Notes: generated by a model from the letters alone, not told the origin. Shown: positions 54,052 to 63,870, counted from the stretch's first letter. The stretch is 64,000 nt of DNA from Pseudoxanthomonas japonensis (GCF_010093445.1 NZ_PDWW01000014.1:1-64000), one strand, 5' to 3'. A program made the numbers and translations.

Positions 54052-57000
54052 ATGAACATCACCGAGCTGTCCATCCGCCGCCCTGTCACCACCATCATGT
54101 TGTTCGTATCGATGGTGGTGATCGGCCTGATCGCCTCGTTCCGGCTGCCGCTGGAGGCCGAGCCGGAAGCCACCATACCGTTCTTCTTCGTCTCGTTGCC
54201 ATATCCGGGATCCACCCCGGAAGAAGTCGAGCGCAACCTGCTGCGGCCGGTGGAGGAGGCCATCGCCACGATGCCGGGCATCAAGACGATGAACTCGCGC
54301 GCCAATGCCGAAGGCGGCCAGATCCAGGTCGAATTCAGCGATTGGGACCGGGACATCGCGATGGCCGCCTCCGAGGCGCGCGAACGCATAGATGCGGTGC
54401 GAGACGAGTTGCCGGATGATTTCCGCCGCTATTACGTGCAACGTTGGAGCACCAGCGACCAGGAGGCGATCAGCCTTCGCCTCAGTAGCCAGGAAGACCT
54501 GACGGCCCGCGCCGACCTGCTGGAGCGCAGCATCAAGCAGCATCTGGAACGGTTGCCGGGTGTGGCGCGCGTCGAGGTCGAGGGCGTGGCAAGGCAGGAA
54601 GTGCTGGTCGCCTTGGACAAGGACCGCATCAGTGCTCACGGGGTTGCGCTCAACGAGCTGGTCGGCAAGTTGCAGGCGGCCAACTTCTCCGTGTCCGCCG
54701 GGCAGATCACCGAAGACGGCCGCCGCCTGCGCGTGCAGCCGCGCGGCGAGTTGCTCGAACTGCAGGCGTTGCGCGACCTGCCGATCGATGGGCGCGGCAC
54801 GCGCCTGTCCGATATCGCCGATGTCAGCCTGCAGCCGCAGCGCATGAGCTACGTGCGCAAGATGGAAGGCAAGCCCAGCGTGGGCGTGGACATCTACAAG
54901 GAGCGTTCGGCGAACCTCGTCGACCTGTCGAGGACGGTGGGCAAGGAAGTGGAGGCGCTGCGTCAGGACCCGGCGATGCACGGGGTCGACATCGAGGTCG
55001 CCTGGGATTCGGGCAAGGCGGTGACCAGTTCGCTGCTGGCGCTGGCGGAAGCGGGGGCGATCGGCCTGGTGCTGTCGGTGATCGTGCTGTACGCCTTCCT
55101 GCGCCACTGGCCGTCGACGCTGATGGTGTCCATGGCCATCCCGATCTGCTTCATCATGACGCTCGGCTTCATGTACTTCGTCGGGATAAGCCTGAACATC
55201 ATCTCGATGATGGGCCTGCTGCTCGCGGTCGGTATGCTGGTCGACAATGCGGTGGTGGTGGTCGAAAGCATCTACCAGGAACGGGAGAAGTTCCCCGACC
55301 AACCGGAGGTCGCCTCGATCATCGGTACCCGCCACGTGGCGATCGCGCTGTCGGCCGGCACCCTGTGCCACTGCGTGGTGTTCCTGCCGATGATGTTCGG
55401 CGAGAAGAACATCATCACGATCTACCTCTCGCAGCTGGCGGTCACCATCTCGTTCTCGCTGCTGGCTTCGTGGCTGGTGGCCGTGAGCCTGATCCCCATG
55501 CTGTCGGCGCGGATGAAGACGCCGCCTGCCGTGAAGTCGCCACTGATCAGCCGTCTGCAGGAACGCTACGCGCGCGTGCTCCGCTGGACGCTGGAACACC
55601 GTGGCTGGAGCGTCGCCGGCATCCTGCTGATCTCGGCGATCAGCGTCTTCCCGATGATGAATACCAGCGGCGGCGGCGACGACAATGATCCCGACGAGAT
55701 CAACATCTTCTACCAGTGGAAGGGCTCCTACTCGAAGGAGGAGATGGGCAAGGAAGTGCAGCGGGTGGAGGACTTCGTCAATGCCAACCGCAAGGAGTTC
55801 CACATCAAGCGGGTGTACAGCCGCTACTCCGAGCAGGGCTGGGCGCAGACGCGGCTCTATCTGGACATCGACGATCGTGAAGTAAGCAAGAAGATCGAGG
55901 AGGAAGTCCGCAAGGGCTTGCCGCAGTCGGCGCGGGCCAAGCTCGGCATCGGCTGGCCAGGCGGCATGGGCAGCGAGGGCCAGGGTGTGCGCTTCAGCCT
56001 GATCGGCGACTCCAGCCAGACCCTGCGCGAGCTGGCCGAAGACGTCATGCCCATCCTGGCGCGCGATCCGAAACTGCGTGACGTGCGCGTGGATGTCGGC
56101 GATGCCAATTCCGAGCTGGCGGTACAGGTGAACCGCGAGCGTGCGGCCTCCTACGGCTTCAGCGCGCAACAGGTGGCGCAGTTCGTCGGCATGGCATTGC
56201 GCGGCTCGTCGCTGCGGGATTTCCATCGCGACGACGTGGAGATTCCGGTCAACGTGCGCTTCGCCGGATCGGATCACTACGGCATTGAAGACCTGTCCTC
56301 GTTCATGGTGCGCAGCGCCTCGGGCAAGGAGATTCCCCTGCTTGCGATGGTCGACGTCAACGTCAACCCCGCTGCCAACTCGATCCAGCGCCTGAACCGC
56401 CAGACGATGCTGCGGATCGAAGCCGGGCTGGCCAAGGATGTGTCGATGGAGGACGCGCGCAAGTCCGTGGAAGCGACGCTGGACGGCATGGAGTTCCCGC
56501 CTGGCTATGGCTACACGTTCAATGGCGCGGGCTTCAACATCAACTTCGACGGCATGGACCAGATGGTAACGGCCATCATGATCGCGCTGGTGTTGATGCT
56601 AGTGATCATGGCAGCGGTGTTCGAGTCGCTGCTGTTCCCGGTCGCCATCATGTCCTGCGTGCTGTTCTCGATCTTCGGCGTGTACTGGTTGTTCTGGCTG
56701 ACGGGGACCGAGATGAACATCATGGCGGTGATCGGCATCCTGGTGCTGATGGGCGTGGTCGTGAACAACGGCATCGTGATGATCGAGCACATCAACAACC
56801 TGCGGCGGCGCGGCATGGCGCGGACGGATGCGCTGGTGGAAGGCAGTCGCGAACGCCTGCGCCCGATCATGATGACGATGGGCACGGCGATCCTGGCGAT
56901 GATCCCGATCGCGCTGAACACGCAGACTGCCGACGGCATGCCTCCTTACCACCCGATGGCGCGTGCCATCGCCGGCGGGCTGGCGTTCTCGACGGTCGTC

Positions 57001-57138
57001 AGTCTGATGTTCCTGCCGACCATCTACGCGCTGCTGGACGACCTGCGCAGCGGTACAGCCCGTTTGATCAAGCGGGCACGCCAGCGCCGCGGCCAGGCGC
57101 CTATGGTGGCAAGTGCCACCAGTCCGCACGGGGACTGA
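54052..57138 (+). CDS. RND efflux permease B
   Basis: A 1028-aa RND permease different from the first. The helix-4 motif reads GMLVDNAVVV (Asp-Asn, about 398-399) and the helix-10 position reads GVVVNNGIV (Asn where permease A has Lys, about 903). It follows permease A by 4 bp. One adaptor with two permeases suggests a mixed pump of the MdtBC kind (known precedent), with proton transport mostly through permease A (inference). No outer-membrane channel gene here. Confidence 0.93.
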   Translation: MNITELSIRRPVTTIMLFVSMVVIGLIASFRLPLEAEPEATIPFFFVSLPYPGSTPEEVERNLLRPVEEAIATMPGIKTMNSRANAEGGQIQVEFSDWDRDIAMAASEARERIDAVRDELPDDFRRYYVQRWSTSDQEAISLRLSSQEDLTARADLLERSIKQHLERLPGVARVEVEGVARQEVLVALDKDRISAHGVALNELVGKLQAANFSVSAGQITEDGRRLRVQPRGELLELQALRDLPIDGRGTRLSDIADVSLQPQRMSYVRKMEGKPSVGVDIYKERSANLVDLSRTVGKEVEALRQDPAMHGVDIEVAWDSGKAVTSSLLALAEAGAIGLVLSVIVLYAFLRHWPSTLMVSMAIPICFIMTLGFMYFVGISLNIISMMGLLLAVGMLVDNAVVVVESIYQEREKFPDQPEVASIIGTRHVAIALSAGTLCHCVVFLPMMFGEKNIITIYLSQLAVTISFSLLASWLVAVSLIPMLSARMKTPPAVKSPLISRLQERYARVLRWTLEHRGWSVAGILLISAISVFPMMNTSGGGDDNDPDEINIFYQWKGSYSKEEMGKEVQRVEDFVNANRKEFHIKRVYSRYSEQGWAQTRLYLDIDDREVSKKIEEEVRKGLPQSARAKLGIGWPGGMGSEGQGVRFSLIGDSSQTLRELAEDVMPILARDPKLRDVRVDVGDANSELAVQVNRERAASYGFSAQQVAQFVGMALRGSSLRDFHRDDVEIPVNVRFAGSDHYGIEDLSSFMVRSASGKEIPLLAMVDVNVNPAANSIQRLNRQTMLRIEAGLAKDVSMEDARKSVEATLDGMEFPPGYGYTFNGAGFNINFDGMDQMVTAIMIALVLMLVIMAAVFESLLFPVAIMSCVLFSIFGVYWLFWLTGTEMNIMAVIGILVLMGVVVNNGIVMIEHINNLRRRGMARTDALVEGSRERLRPIMMTMGTAILAMIPIALNTQTADGMPPYHPMARAIAGGLAFSTVVSLMFLPTIYALLDDLRSGTARLIKRARQRRGQAPMVASATSPHGD

Positions 57139-57151
57139 CGCGGACGGCAGA

Positions 57152-57180
57152 GAAAAAGCCGGGCATTGCCCGGCTTTTTC
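57152..57180. terminator. Bidirectional terminator of RND operon and TraB-family gene
   Basis: A 13-bp perfect stem GAAAAAGCCGGGC/GCCCGGCTTTTTC with a 3-base loop. A-run and T-run on both sides make it a strong intrinsic terminator for both converging transcripts. Confidence 0.93.
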
Positions 57181-57205
57181 TTTGGGTGGTGCGTCGGGGG
57201 AAGGA

Positions 57206-58441
57206 TCAGCCGACGAGTTTTCCCAGCATCCGCAATCCGCCGGTCCACACGCCGATGGCGGTACCGAGGCTGGTCAGGAAGAAGTTCAGCAGCACGCGTG
57301 CCACCCGGTTCTTCCACCAGCCGCGCATCGTCTGCACGTCATCGCGCAACGCCATGAAGTCCGCATAGGTCGGCTTGCGAAGTGTCGCTTCCACGAACGC
57401 ACTGACCGTGCCTGAGGCGAGCGCCGGATGCAGCGGCGTGAGCGGGGAAGAGACGAACGCCGCCAGGATGCTGAGCGGATGCCCGCCCGCGATCGCGCAG
57501 CCGATGGCGCCGAGGATGCCGGTCGCCAGCACCCACTGCAGCAGCAGGTCGGAGCCGACATCCACACCGCCCTGCCAGAAGCCCCAGGCGAAGCCGCCGA
57601 TGAGGAACGCGCCGATGATGACTTCCATCCACGGAAAGCGCGACTTGGCTTTCACGACCTCGAGCGAGCGGCGGATCTCGGCCGGGTCGGCGGTGTCGTC
57701 CTTCAGGTGCCGGGTCAGGCCGGGCAGGTGGCCTGCACCCACCACCGCAAGCACGCGATACGGCGATGCCGCATCCGTCGGCTTGCCCGCGGCGACCTGG
57801 CGCAGAGCGGAAGCCATGTACTGGTCGCGCTCGGCAATGATGGTCTCGTACAACTGCGGGCTTTCGGCGGCGAACTCACCGAAGCTCGATTCCATCATGT
57901 CGCCCTGCTTGAGCTTCTCGATCTCGTCATCGCCGACTTCCTCGTCGCCGAACATGCTGGCCATGATGCCGGCGCCGACCTTGGTCCGCTGCCACCAGCC
58001 CAGCGATTGCAGCGCACGCTTGAAGGTCAGTCCGACCTCGCGGTCGATCAGGTGCACGGGCAGGCCGCGCGCCTTCGCATCCAGTGCGCCGGCCTTCAGT
58101 TCCTCGCCGGGCTCCACGCCGAGTTGTTCGGCCAGGCGCCGCTGGTAAGCGGCCAGCGCAAGATTGGCGGCGAACAGGTGGGTCTTGCCTTCGCGGATCA
58201 CCTTCACCAGGTCCAGCCGCGACAGCGTGTCGGGGTCGGTCAGCGACTGCAGGCGGCCCGGGTCCAGTTCCACCGCGACGCTGTCGTAGTCGCCACTGGC
58301 TACGGCCGCACGCACCGCGTCGACGCTGGCGCGCGAGACGTGGGCGGTGCCGAGCAGGGTGTAGCGCACGCCATCGCGTTCGACGATCTCGTGGGGTTGT
58401 CCGTGCAGCGGGTCGGCAACGGCGTCAATCGATTCGGTCAT
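57206..58441 (-). CDS. TraB family membrane protein
   Basis: A 411-aa protein of the TraB/PrgY (TIKI/GumN-related) family. An N-terminal metalloprotease-like domain (about 15-240) has the GTAHVS motif, the ERDQYMAS segment and VVGAGHLPG. Membrane helices follow in the C-terminal part (about 275-400). PrgY lowers pheromone activity in enterococci (known); the bacterial role here is unknown. Confidence 0.85.
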   Translation of the reverse strand: MTESIDAVADPLHGQPHEIVERDGVRYTLLGTAHVSRASVDAVRAAVASGDYDSVAVELDPGRLQSLTDPDTLSRLDLVKVIREGKTHLFAANLALAAYQRRLAEQLGVEPGEELKAGALDAKARGLPVHLIDREVGLTFKRALQSLGWWQRTKVGAGIMASMFGDEEVGDDEIEKLKQGDMMESSFGEFAAESPQLYETIIAERDQYMASALRQVAAGKPTDAASPYRVLAVVGAGHLPGLTRHLKDDTADPAEIRRSLEVVKAKSRFPWMEVIIGAFLIGGFAWGFWQGGVDVGSDLLLQWVLATGILGAIGCAIAGGHPLSILAAFVSSPLTPLHPALASGTVSAFVEATLRKPTYADFMALRDDVQTMRGWWKNRVARVLLNFFLTSLGTAIGVWTGGLRMLGKLVG

Positions 58442-58457
58442 CGGGTCGTTCGTCAGG

Positions 58458-58994
58458 TCAATCGTCTTTCGGAGGCGCGGCGGTGCCGTCGCCGAGGGTG
58501 CGTTGCATCTGCACGGTGTCCAGCCAGCGGTCGTGCTTCCAGGCGATGCCGCGGAAGATGCCGACCAGGGTGAAGCCGAACTTCTCGTGCAGGCGGATGG
58601 AGGCGGTGTTGGTGGGCTCGCCGATCACGGCGATCATCTGCCGGTAGCCGCGTGATTCGCAGGCCTCGATCAGTGCCTGCATCAGCGCGGCGCCGATGCC
58701 CTGGCCCTGCTGGCCGGGCACCACGTAGACCGAGTTTTCGACCGTCTTCCGATAGCCGGCGCGGGCGCGATAGCTGCTCGCGTAGGCGTAGCCGACGAAG
58801 GCGTCGTCGAGTTCGGCGACCAGATAGGGATAACCCGCGTCCAGCACGCCCTGCATGCGGCGCGCCATCTCGGGCTCATCCGGCACGTCGTACTCGTAGG
58901 TGTTGACGTGGTCGCGGACTTCATCCGCATAGAGGGCGGCGATGGCCGGCACATCGGCCGGCGTGGCATCACGGACGATCAGCGGCACACGCAC
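58458..58994 (-). CDS. GNAT N-acetyltransferase (phosphinothricin acetyltransferase-like)
   Basis: A 178-aa acetyl-CoA-dependent acyltransferase. The CoA pyrophosphate loop is QGQGIGAAL (about 108-116), and the family ending EPTNTASIRLHEKFGF then VGIFRGIAWKHDRW matches the Pat/MddA type, which acetylates phosphinothricin- or methionine-derivative-like substrates. The true substrate is unknown. GTG start 3 bp after the aguB stop: same operon. Confidence 0.87.
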   Translation of the reverse strand: MRVPLIVRDATPADVPAIAALYADEVRDHVNTYEYDVPDEPEMARRMQGVLDAGYPYLVAELDDAFVGYAYASSYRARAGYRKTVENSVYVVPGQQGQGIGAALMQALIEACESRGYRQMIAVIGEPTNTASIRLHEKFGFTLVGIFRGIAWKHDRWLDTVQMQRTLGDGTAAPPKDD

Positions 58995-58997
58995 GCC

Positions 58998-59882
58998 TCA
59001 GTCGATGTAGCGCTTGAGCAGGTCGCCGTACGCATCGATGCGACGGTCGCGCAGGAACGGCCAGATGCGACGCACGTGTTCGCTGCGCCGCAGGTCGACG
59101 TCGGCCATCAGGATGGTCTCGTCGGTGCCGGCTTCGGCGATGAATTCGCCCTGCGGACCGAGTACGTGGCTGTTGCCCCAGAACTGGATGCCGGAAGCGC
59201 CGAGCGGCGACGGCTCATGGCCGACGCGGTTGCAGCTCAACACCGGCAGGCCGTTGGCGACCGCGTGGCCGCGATGGCTCAGCACCCAGGCGTCGCGCTG
59301 GCGGTTCTTCTCCGGCTGTTCGTCATCCGGGTCCCAGCCGATCGCGGTGGGGTACAGCAGCAGGTCGGCGCCGGCCAACGCCATCAGGCGCGCGGCTTCC
59401 GGATACCACTGGTCCCAGCAGACCAGCACGCCAAGACGGCCCACTGAAGTGTCGATCGGCGTGAAGCCGATGTCGCCCGGCGTGAAATAGAACTTCTCGT
59501 AGAAGCCCGGATCGTCCGGGATGTGCATCTTGCGGTACTTGCCCGCGATGCTGCCGTCCTTTTCGTAGACCACGGCGGTGTTGTGGTACAGCCCGGCCGC
59601 GCGACGCTCGAACAGCGACGACACCAGCACCACGCCATGCTGCTTTGCCAGCTTGCCGAGTCGCTCGGTGCTGGGGCCGGGGATGGGCTCGGCCAGGTCG
59701 AACTCGTTGACCGATTCGTGCTGGCAGAAATACGCGCCGTTGTGCAGTTCCTGCAGCAGTACCAGCTTCGCGCCGCGCTTGGCGGCTTCGGCGACGCGCG
59801 CCTCGATCACCGACAGGTTGGCGTCGGCGTCGCCGTGGTTCTTTTCCTGGATCAGGGCAACGGGCAGGGTGGTGCGGCTCAT
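58998..59882 (-). CDS. aguB: N-carbamoylputrescine amidase
   Basis: A 294-aa nitrilase-fold enzyme that splits N-carbamoylputrescine to putrescine, CO2 and NH3. The catalytic triad is visible: E45 (LQELHNGAYF), K118 (KYRKMHIPDD), C155 (LVCWDQWYPE). It works with agmatine deiminase, encoded at 62377-63408 on the same strand, in the arginine-agmatine-putrescine route. Confidence 0.95.
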   Translation of the reverse strand: MSRTTLPVALIQEKNHGDADANLSVIEARVAEAAKRGAKLVLLQELHNGAYFCQHESVNEFDLAEPIPGPSTERLGKLAKQHGVVLVSSLFERRAAGLYHNTAVVYEKDGSIAGKYRKMHIPDDPGFYEKFYFTPGDIGFTPIDTSVGRLGVLVCWDQWYPEAARLMALAGADLLLYPTAIGWDPDDEQPEKNRQRDAWVLSHRGHAVANGLPVLSCNRVGHEPSPLGASGIQFWGNSHVLGPQGEFIAEAGTDETILMADVDLRRSEHVRRIWPFLRDRRIDAYGDLLKRYID

Positions 59883-59963
59883 CGTGCGAGGCGGGGGTAT
59901 CGAGGGGAGGGCGCATGGTACCGCGTCCTCCGTGACGGCAGGCGTCCCGGGGGTGAACGCCGG

Positions 59964-61271
59964 CTAGGTGGCGTCGCGCGCCGCTTCCAGCCGCTTCTGC
60001 CGCCGTCCCAGCGCCACGCCGGTGACCGCCCACGCCGCCGCCACGCCGGCACCGATAAACATCGCCGCTGCGGGATGTTCGGCGAGTACGTCGAGCGCGC
60101 GCTTGACCCAACCGCTCAGCGCATCGCCACCGCGGTAGACGACGGTATCGATGAAGTTCTTCGCCTTGTATTTCTGCTCCGCGGGCACGACGGTGTACAG
60201 CATCTCCCGGCCGGGCCGCACGAAGGCGTATTCGCCCGCACGCCGCACCACCATCACCACCACGAAGACCGCGAACACCGGCGACAGCGCCAGCCACAGG
60301 AACCCGCCGGCCATGATCATCGGCACCGCCACCAGCAGCACGCCCACACCCAGCTTCTGCGCGATGCGGCCGGTGATGAACAACTGGCTGAGGATGGCCA
60401 GCGTCTGCACCACCGTGTCGATCAGGCCGAAGACCTGGGTCTGTTCTTCCTTGCTGGTGAAGCGCTCGGCGACCAGCTTGGCCTGTTCGAAATAGAGGAA
60501 GGTCGTGACCGTGGCGAGCAGCAGCACGAAGAAGGCGATGCCGAGCAGGTACGGCGAGCGGAATACGGCGGTCGCACCGGCGAAGGGATTGCCGCCCAGC
60601 GGCCGTTGCCGTTGCTCGGAGGAACTGGCGCCGGCGGGCAGCGGGTGGCGATCGCGCCAGCGATGCAGCCACGTCGCGGTGGCGGCGCTTGCGCCGATCA
60701 ACACCGCCGAGAACAGCATCAGGCCGCCGTGCCCCAACGGCTTCACCAGCAACGTGGTGAGCAGCGGGCCGGCCAGGCCACCCAGGCTCGCGCCCGCGGC
60801 AATCAGTGCGAACAGGCGCTTGGCTTCGTGGCTCTCCATCACATCCGCCAGCACGCTCCATGCCAGCGAGATCATCAGCAGGTTGATGACCGACACCCAG
60901 ATGTAGAACGTGCGCGCCAGCCACACATCGTCCGGCGTCGCCAGCATCGCGGCGCCATAGGCCAGCAGGCTGGCCACCACCATGCCGAACACCCACGGCA
61001 CGATGCGTCGCCGCGCGACCTTCGAGGCGATCCAGCCGTACAGCGGCAGCACGACCAGTGTGGCGGCGAAGGTGCCGGTGAACAGCCACTGCAGGTTGTC
61101 GACACCGCCCGCGACGCCCATCGTTTCCCGGATCGGACGCAGCATGAAATAGCCGGCGAACAGCAGGAAGAACATCGCCAGGCCGGCGCCGACCACCGGC
61201 GCCTCGTGGTCGTGGACATTGAACAGACGGGCGAGCCAGCCGGCGATGTCCGGCGCGGGAGGTGTCGACAT
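59964..61271 (-). CDS. MFS-type transporter
   Basis: A 435-aa membrane protein with about 12 helices. The start has a soluble arm (LARLFNVHDHEAPV), then FLLFAGYFMLRPIRE, WSVLADVMESHEAKRLF and GEYAFVRPGREMLYTVV. This resembles the MFS/ATP:ADP-exchange-like group seen in proteobacteria. The substrate is not predictable. It lies 4 bp from the aldo/keto reductase gene, so it is co-transcribed. Confidence 0.82.
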   Translation of the reverse strand: MSTPPAPDIAGWLARLFNVHDHEAPVVGAGLAMFFLLFAGYFMLRPIRETMGVAGGVDNLQWLFTGTFAATLVVLPLYGWIASKVARRRIVPWVFGMVVASLLAYGAAMLATPDDVWLARTFYIWVSVINLLMISLAWSVLADVMESHEAKRLFALIAAGASLGGLAGPLLTTLLVKPLGHGGLMLFSAVLIGASAATATWLHRWRDRHPLPAGASSSEQRQRPLGGNPFAGATAVFRSPYLLGIAFFVLLLATVTTFLYFEQAKLVAERFTSKEEQTQVFGLIDTVVQTLAILSQLFITGRIAQKLGVGVLLVAVPMIMAGGFLWLALSPVFAVFVVVMVVRRAGEYAFVRPGREMLYTVVPAEQKYKAKNFIDTVVYRGGDALSGWVKRALDVLAEHPAAAMFIGAGVAAAWAVTGVALGRRQKRLEAARDAT

Positions 61272-61275
61272 CGGC

Positions 61276-62253
61276 TCAGGCCAGCGCTGCGATCAGCGCA
61301 TCGCGCTGCGCGGGCGTCAGGTCCGGACCCGTGCCTGCTTTCAGGTTGTCGGTCTGCCGATCGGGCTTTCCGGTCGCCGGAATCACCGCGGTCACCGCCG
61401 GATGGCTGAGCGCGAACTTCAGGAAGGCCTGCGCCCACGACGACACGCCCGTTTCCGTCAGCGCGGGCGGCACAGGCTTGTCCTTCACCTGCGCGAACAG
61501 CTTGCCGTCCTCGAACGCGCGGTTGATCAGCACGGCGACGCCCAGATCCTGCGCCAGCGGCAGCACGCGCTTCTCCGCGCCACGACTGACGACGGAATAG
61601 TTGATCTGCAGGAAGTCCGGCTTCTCCGCCTGCACGACATCGGCCAGTTCATCCTGCGCGCGTTCGACGTAGTGGGTCACGCCGACGTACTTCACCTTGC
61701 CCTGTGCCTTCAGTTCCCGCGCCACCGTCATCTGGGTCTTCAGGTCGCCGAGGTTGTGGACCTGCAGCAGCGCGACCTTGTCCGTCTTCAGACGACGAAG
61801 CGTGTCCTCGAACTGCTCGATGCCCGCGTCGCGTCCGCTCACGCCGGACAGTTTGGTGGCCAGCCAGGCCGTGCCGGTCAGCTGCTGCTCGGCCAGCAGC
61901 GCACCCATCACGTCTTCGGCGACGCTGTAGGTAGGCGCGGTATCGATCAAGGTCGCCCCGGCCGCGAAGAAGCGCTTCAGCACCTCGCGCAGCGGATCCA
62001 GCTCGGCCGCGGTCTGGCCGACCTCGAAGCTGCCCGAGGTGCCCATGCCGATGACAGGCACGCGCTCGCCCGTGGACGGGATGGCGCGGGTGTTCAAGGC
62101 ACCCAGGACGGCGTCGGTGCTGGACGTTGGCGCGGTAACCGCGGGAGGCGTCGTGCCGGCGGCTCCGGCCTGGGCCGCGTCGCGGCACGCCGCCAATCCA
62201 AGGCCGGCGGTGGCCAGCGCAGTGGTCGTCAGGAACTTGCGTCGTGAATACAC
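61276..62253 (-). CDS. Tat-exported aldo/keto reductase
   Basis: A 325-aa NADPH-type oxidoreductase. The twin-arginine leader SRRKFL (3-8), followed by a hydrophobic run and LAAC (Cys23), predicts export as a folded protein, perhaps a lipoprotein. The AKR tetrad is present: D104, Y109, K134, H166. Periplasmic AKRs are uncommon; the substrate is unknown. GTG start. Operon with the transporter. Confidence 0.87.
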   Translation of the reverse strand: MYSRRKFLTTTALATAGLGLAACRDAAQAGAAGTTPPAVTAPTSSTDAVLGALNTRAIPSTGERVPVIGMGTSGSFEVGQTAAELDPLREVLKRFFAAGATLIDTAPTYSVAEDVMGALLAEQQLTGTAWLATKLSGVSGRDAGIEQFEDTLRRLKTDKVALLQVHNLGDLKTQMTVARELKAQGKVKYVGVTHYVERAQDELADVVQAEKPDFLQINYSVVSRGAEKRVLPLAQDLGVAVLINRAFEDGKLFAQVKDKPVPPALTETGVSSWAQAFLKFALSHPAVTAVIPATGKPDRQTDNLKAGTGPDLTPAQRDALIAALA

Positions 62254-62376
62254 GGCCGTCTCCTTTGAGGGGAAACGGTGGTTATCCGGGATCGTGTCCG
62301 GCGAGATGTAAACGAAGCGTTCAATCTGCGCCCAACTGATGTCACGGTGCCATGAGCCGTGGCACCGCAGCTTTCA

Positions 62377-63408
62377 TCAGTCCAGCAGGCCGGCCGGCAG
62401 TTGCATGGTGATGCAGTGCAGGCTGCCGTTCTGCCAGATCAGTGCACGGCAGGGCACCTGCACGATCTCGCGATCCGGATAGGCTTGGGCCAGTACCGCA
62501 GCAGCGGCCGCGTCCGCGGCGTCGCCATAGGCCGGCATCAGGACGGCACCGTTGATGATCAGGTAGTTCGCATAGGACGCCGCGAGACGGCGACCGTTGT
62601 CGATGACCGGCTGCGCCCACGGAAGCGGGAACGGCCGGTACGGGCGACCATCGGCGGTGCGCAGGGCGGCGATGTCGGCCGCCATTGCCTGCAGTTCCGC
62701 GTGGTGCGCGTCGCCGGCGTTGTCGCAGGCCTGGTAGACGATGGCATCGCCGGGTGCGAAGCGGGCGAGGGTGTCGATGTGGGCGTCGGTGTCGTCGCCC
62801 TCCAGGTAGCCGTGGTCCAGCCACAGCACCCGGTCCTGCTTCAGCCAGCGCGCCAGCTTCTCCGTCAGTTCGTCGCGGGAGGCATCGGGATGCCGTTCGT
62901 GCAGGCATTGCCATGTCGTCAGCAGAGTACCGGCACCATCGGTTTCGATGGCGCCACCTTCCAACGCAAAATCAATGCTTTGGACGAAGTAGTTGTGAAA
63001 CAACTGCATCCCCGAGAGTTCGCCGACCAGCCTGTCGTCTCGGCTGGCCTCGTACTTGCCGCCCCAGCCGGTGAAGCGGAAGTCGAGCAGCTTGAAGCGG
63101 TCGCCATCGCGCAAGGTGATGGGGCCCGAGTCGCGCAGCCAGGTGTCGTCGTACTCGGCCAGGACGAAGCGCGCGCGCGCCATGTCGACCCGCGCGGAGC
63201 GCAGTCGCGCTTCGGCATACGTCTGCAGGTCGTCATCGGCGACACAGATCACCACCGGCTGGAAGCGGGTGATCGCAGCGACCAGGGCGACATAGGTCTC
63301 CTCGACCTCGGCGAGGCGGTCGGCCCAGTCGGTCTCGGCGTGCGGCCAAGCGATCAGGACCGCGGACTGGGGTTCCCACTCCGCGGGAAAGCGATAGGCA
63401 TCGGTCAT
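62377..63408 (-). CDS. aguA: Agmatine deiminase
   Basis: A 343-aa guanidino-group-modifying enzyme of the pentein fold, agmatine to N-carbamoylputrescine + NH3. Substrate-binding and catalytic elements: DDTWLRDSGPI, ALEGGAIETDG, DTDAHIDT and nucleophile C332 in NGSLHCITMQLP. Partner AguB is at 58998-59882. Confidence 0.95.
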   Translation of the reverse strand: MTDAYRFPAEWEPQSAVLIAWPHAETDWADRLAEVEETYVALVAAITRFQPVVICVADDDLQTYAEARLRSARVDMARARFVLAEYDDTWLRDSGPITLRDGDRFKLLDFRFTGWGGKYEASRDDRLVGELSGMQLFHNYFVQSIDFALEGGAIETDGAGTLLTTWQCLHERHPDASRDELTEKLARWLKQDRVLWLDHGYLEGDDTDAHIDTLARFAPGDAIVYQACDNAGDAHHAELQAMAADIAALRTADGRPYRPFPLPWAQPVIDNGRRLAASYANYLIINGAVLMPAYGDAADAAAAAVLAQAYPDREIVQVPCRALIWQNGSLHCITMQLPAGLLD

Positions 63409-63435
63409 CGGATTACGGGGCGCGTGCAGCGCCGG

Positions 63436-63762
63436 TCAGCGGATGGGAGGCTTCGGGCCGATTTCCTCGGCAGAGGCCTTGTTCAGGACCACGTCGATAA
63501 CGCGGTTCTTCTCGAAGTACACGGTAAAGCCCGGATAGACCCAGCGATGGATCACCGGCCACTGGCGCTTCTGGCCGCCGCGCGGCTCCAGCTTCTGCTG
63601 GGGCGCGCCGAAGCGAGCCTCGACATCGGCGGTGGTCTGCCCGCGGGCCGGGGCGGCGACGGGTTGTTCCTGGGCGCGTTCGATCAACAGCGTATCGGCG
63701 GATGCCGGGCCGGCTAGGCCGAGCAGGGCGATCAACGGAAGTGCGAGGGCACGGCGGCTCAT
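63436..63762 (-). CDS. Small secreted hypothetical protein
   Basis: A 108-aa protein with a signal peptide (about 1-23, GPASA). The mature part (TADVEARFGAPQQKLEPRGG, then IHRWVYPGFTVYFEKNRVID) recalls the small BamE/OmlA-like fold of outer-membrane lipoproteins, but it lacks a lipobox. Function unknown. The start ATG 63762 is preceded by GGGGAG. Confidence 0.72.
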   Translation of the reverse strand: MSRRALALPLIALLGLAGPASADTLLIERAQEQPVAAPARGQTTADVEARFGAPQQKLEPRGGQKRQWPVIHRWVYPGFTVYFEKNRVIDVVLNKASAEEIGPKPPIR

Positions 63763-63811
63763 GGTGGAACTCCCCTGGGTGATCCGCCTTTTATAACAAA
63801 AGGCAGGCAAC

Positions 63812-63835
63812 AAAAAACCGCCCGAAGGCGGCTTT
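63812..63835 (-). terminator. Terminator of rpmJ
   Basis: On the minus strand CCGCC TTCG GGCGG is followed by TTTTTT, a classic intrinsic terminator 36 bp past the rpmJ stop. Confidence 0.9.
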
Positions 63836-63870
63836 CCGCGCATTGCCGGCCGGAGCCGGCAGTGCCGTTC

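Noticed and set aside
50412-54389. Very long open frame on the minus strand opposite the RND permease
   Set aside because: It is antisense to a clear transporter gene, has His/Arg/Gln-rich composition typical of reversed G+C-rich codons, and lacks any family signature.
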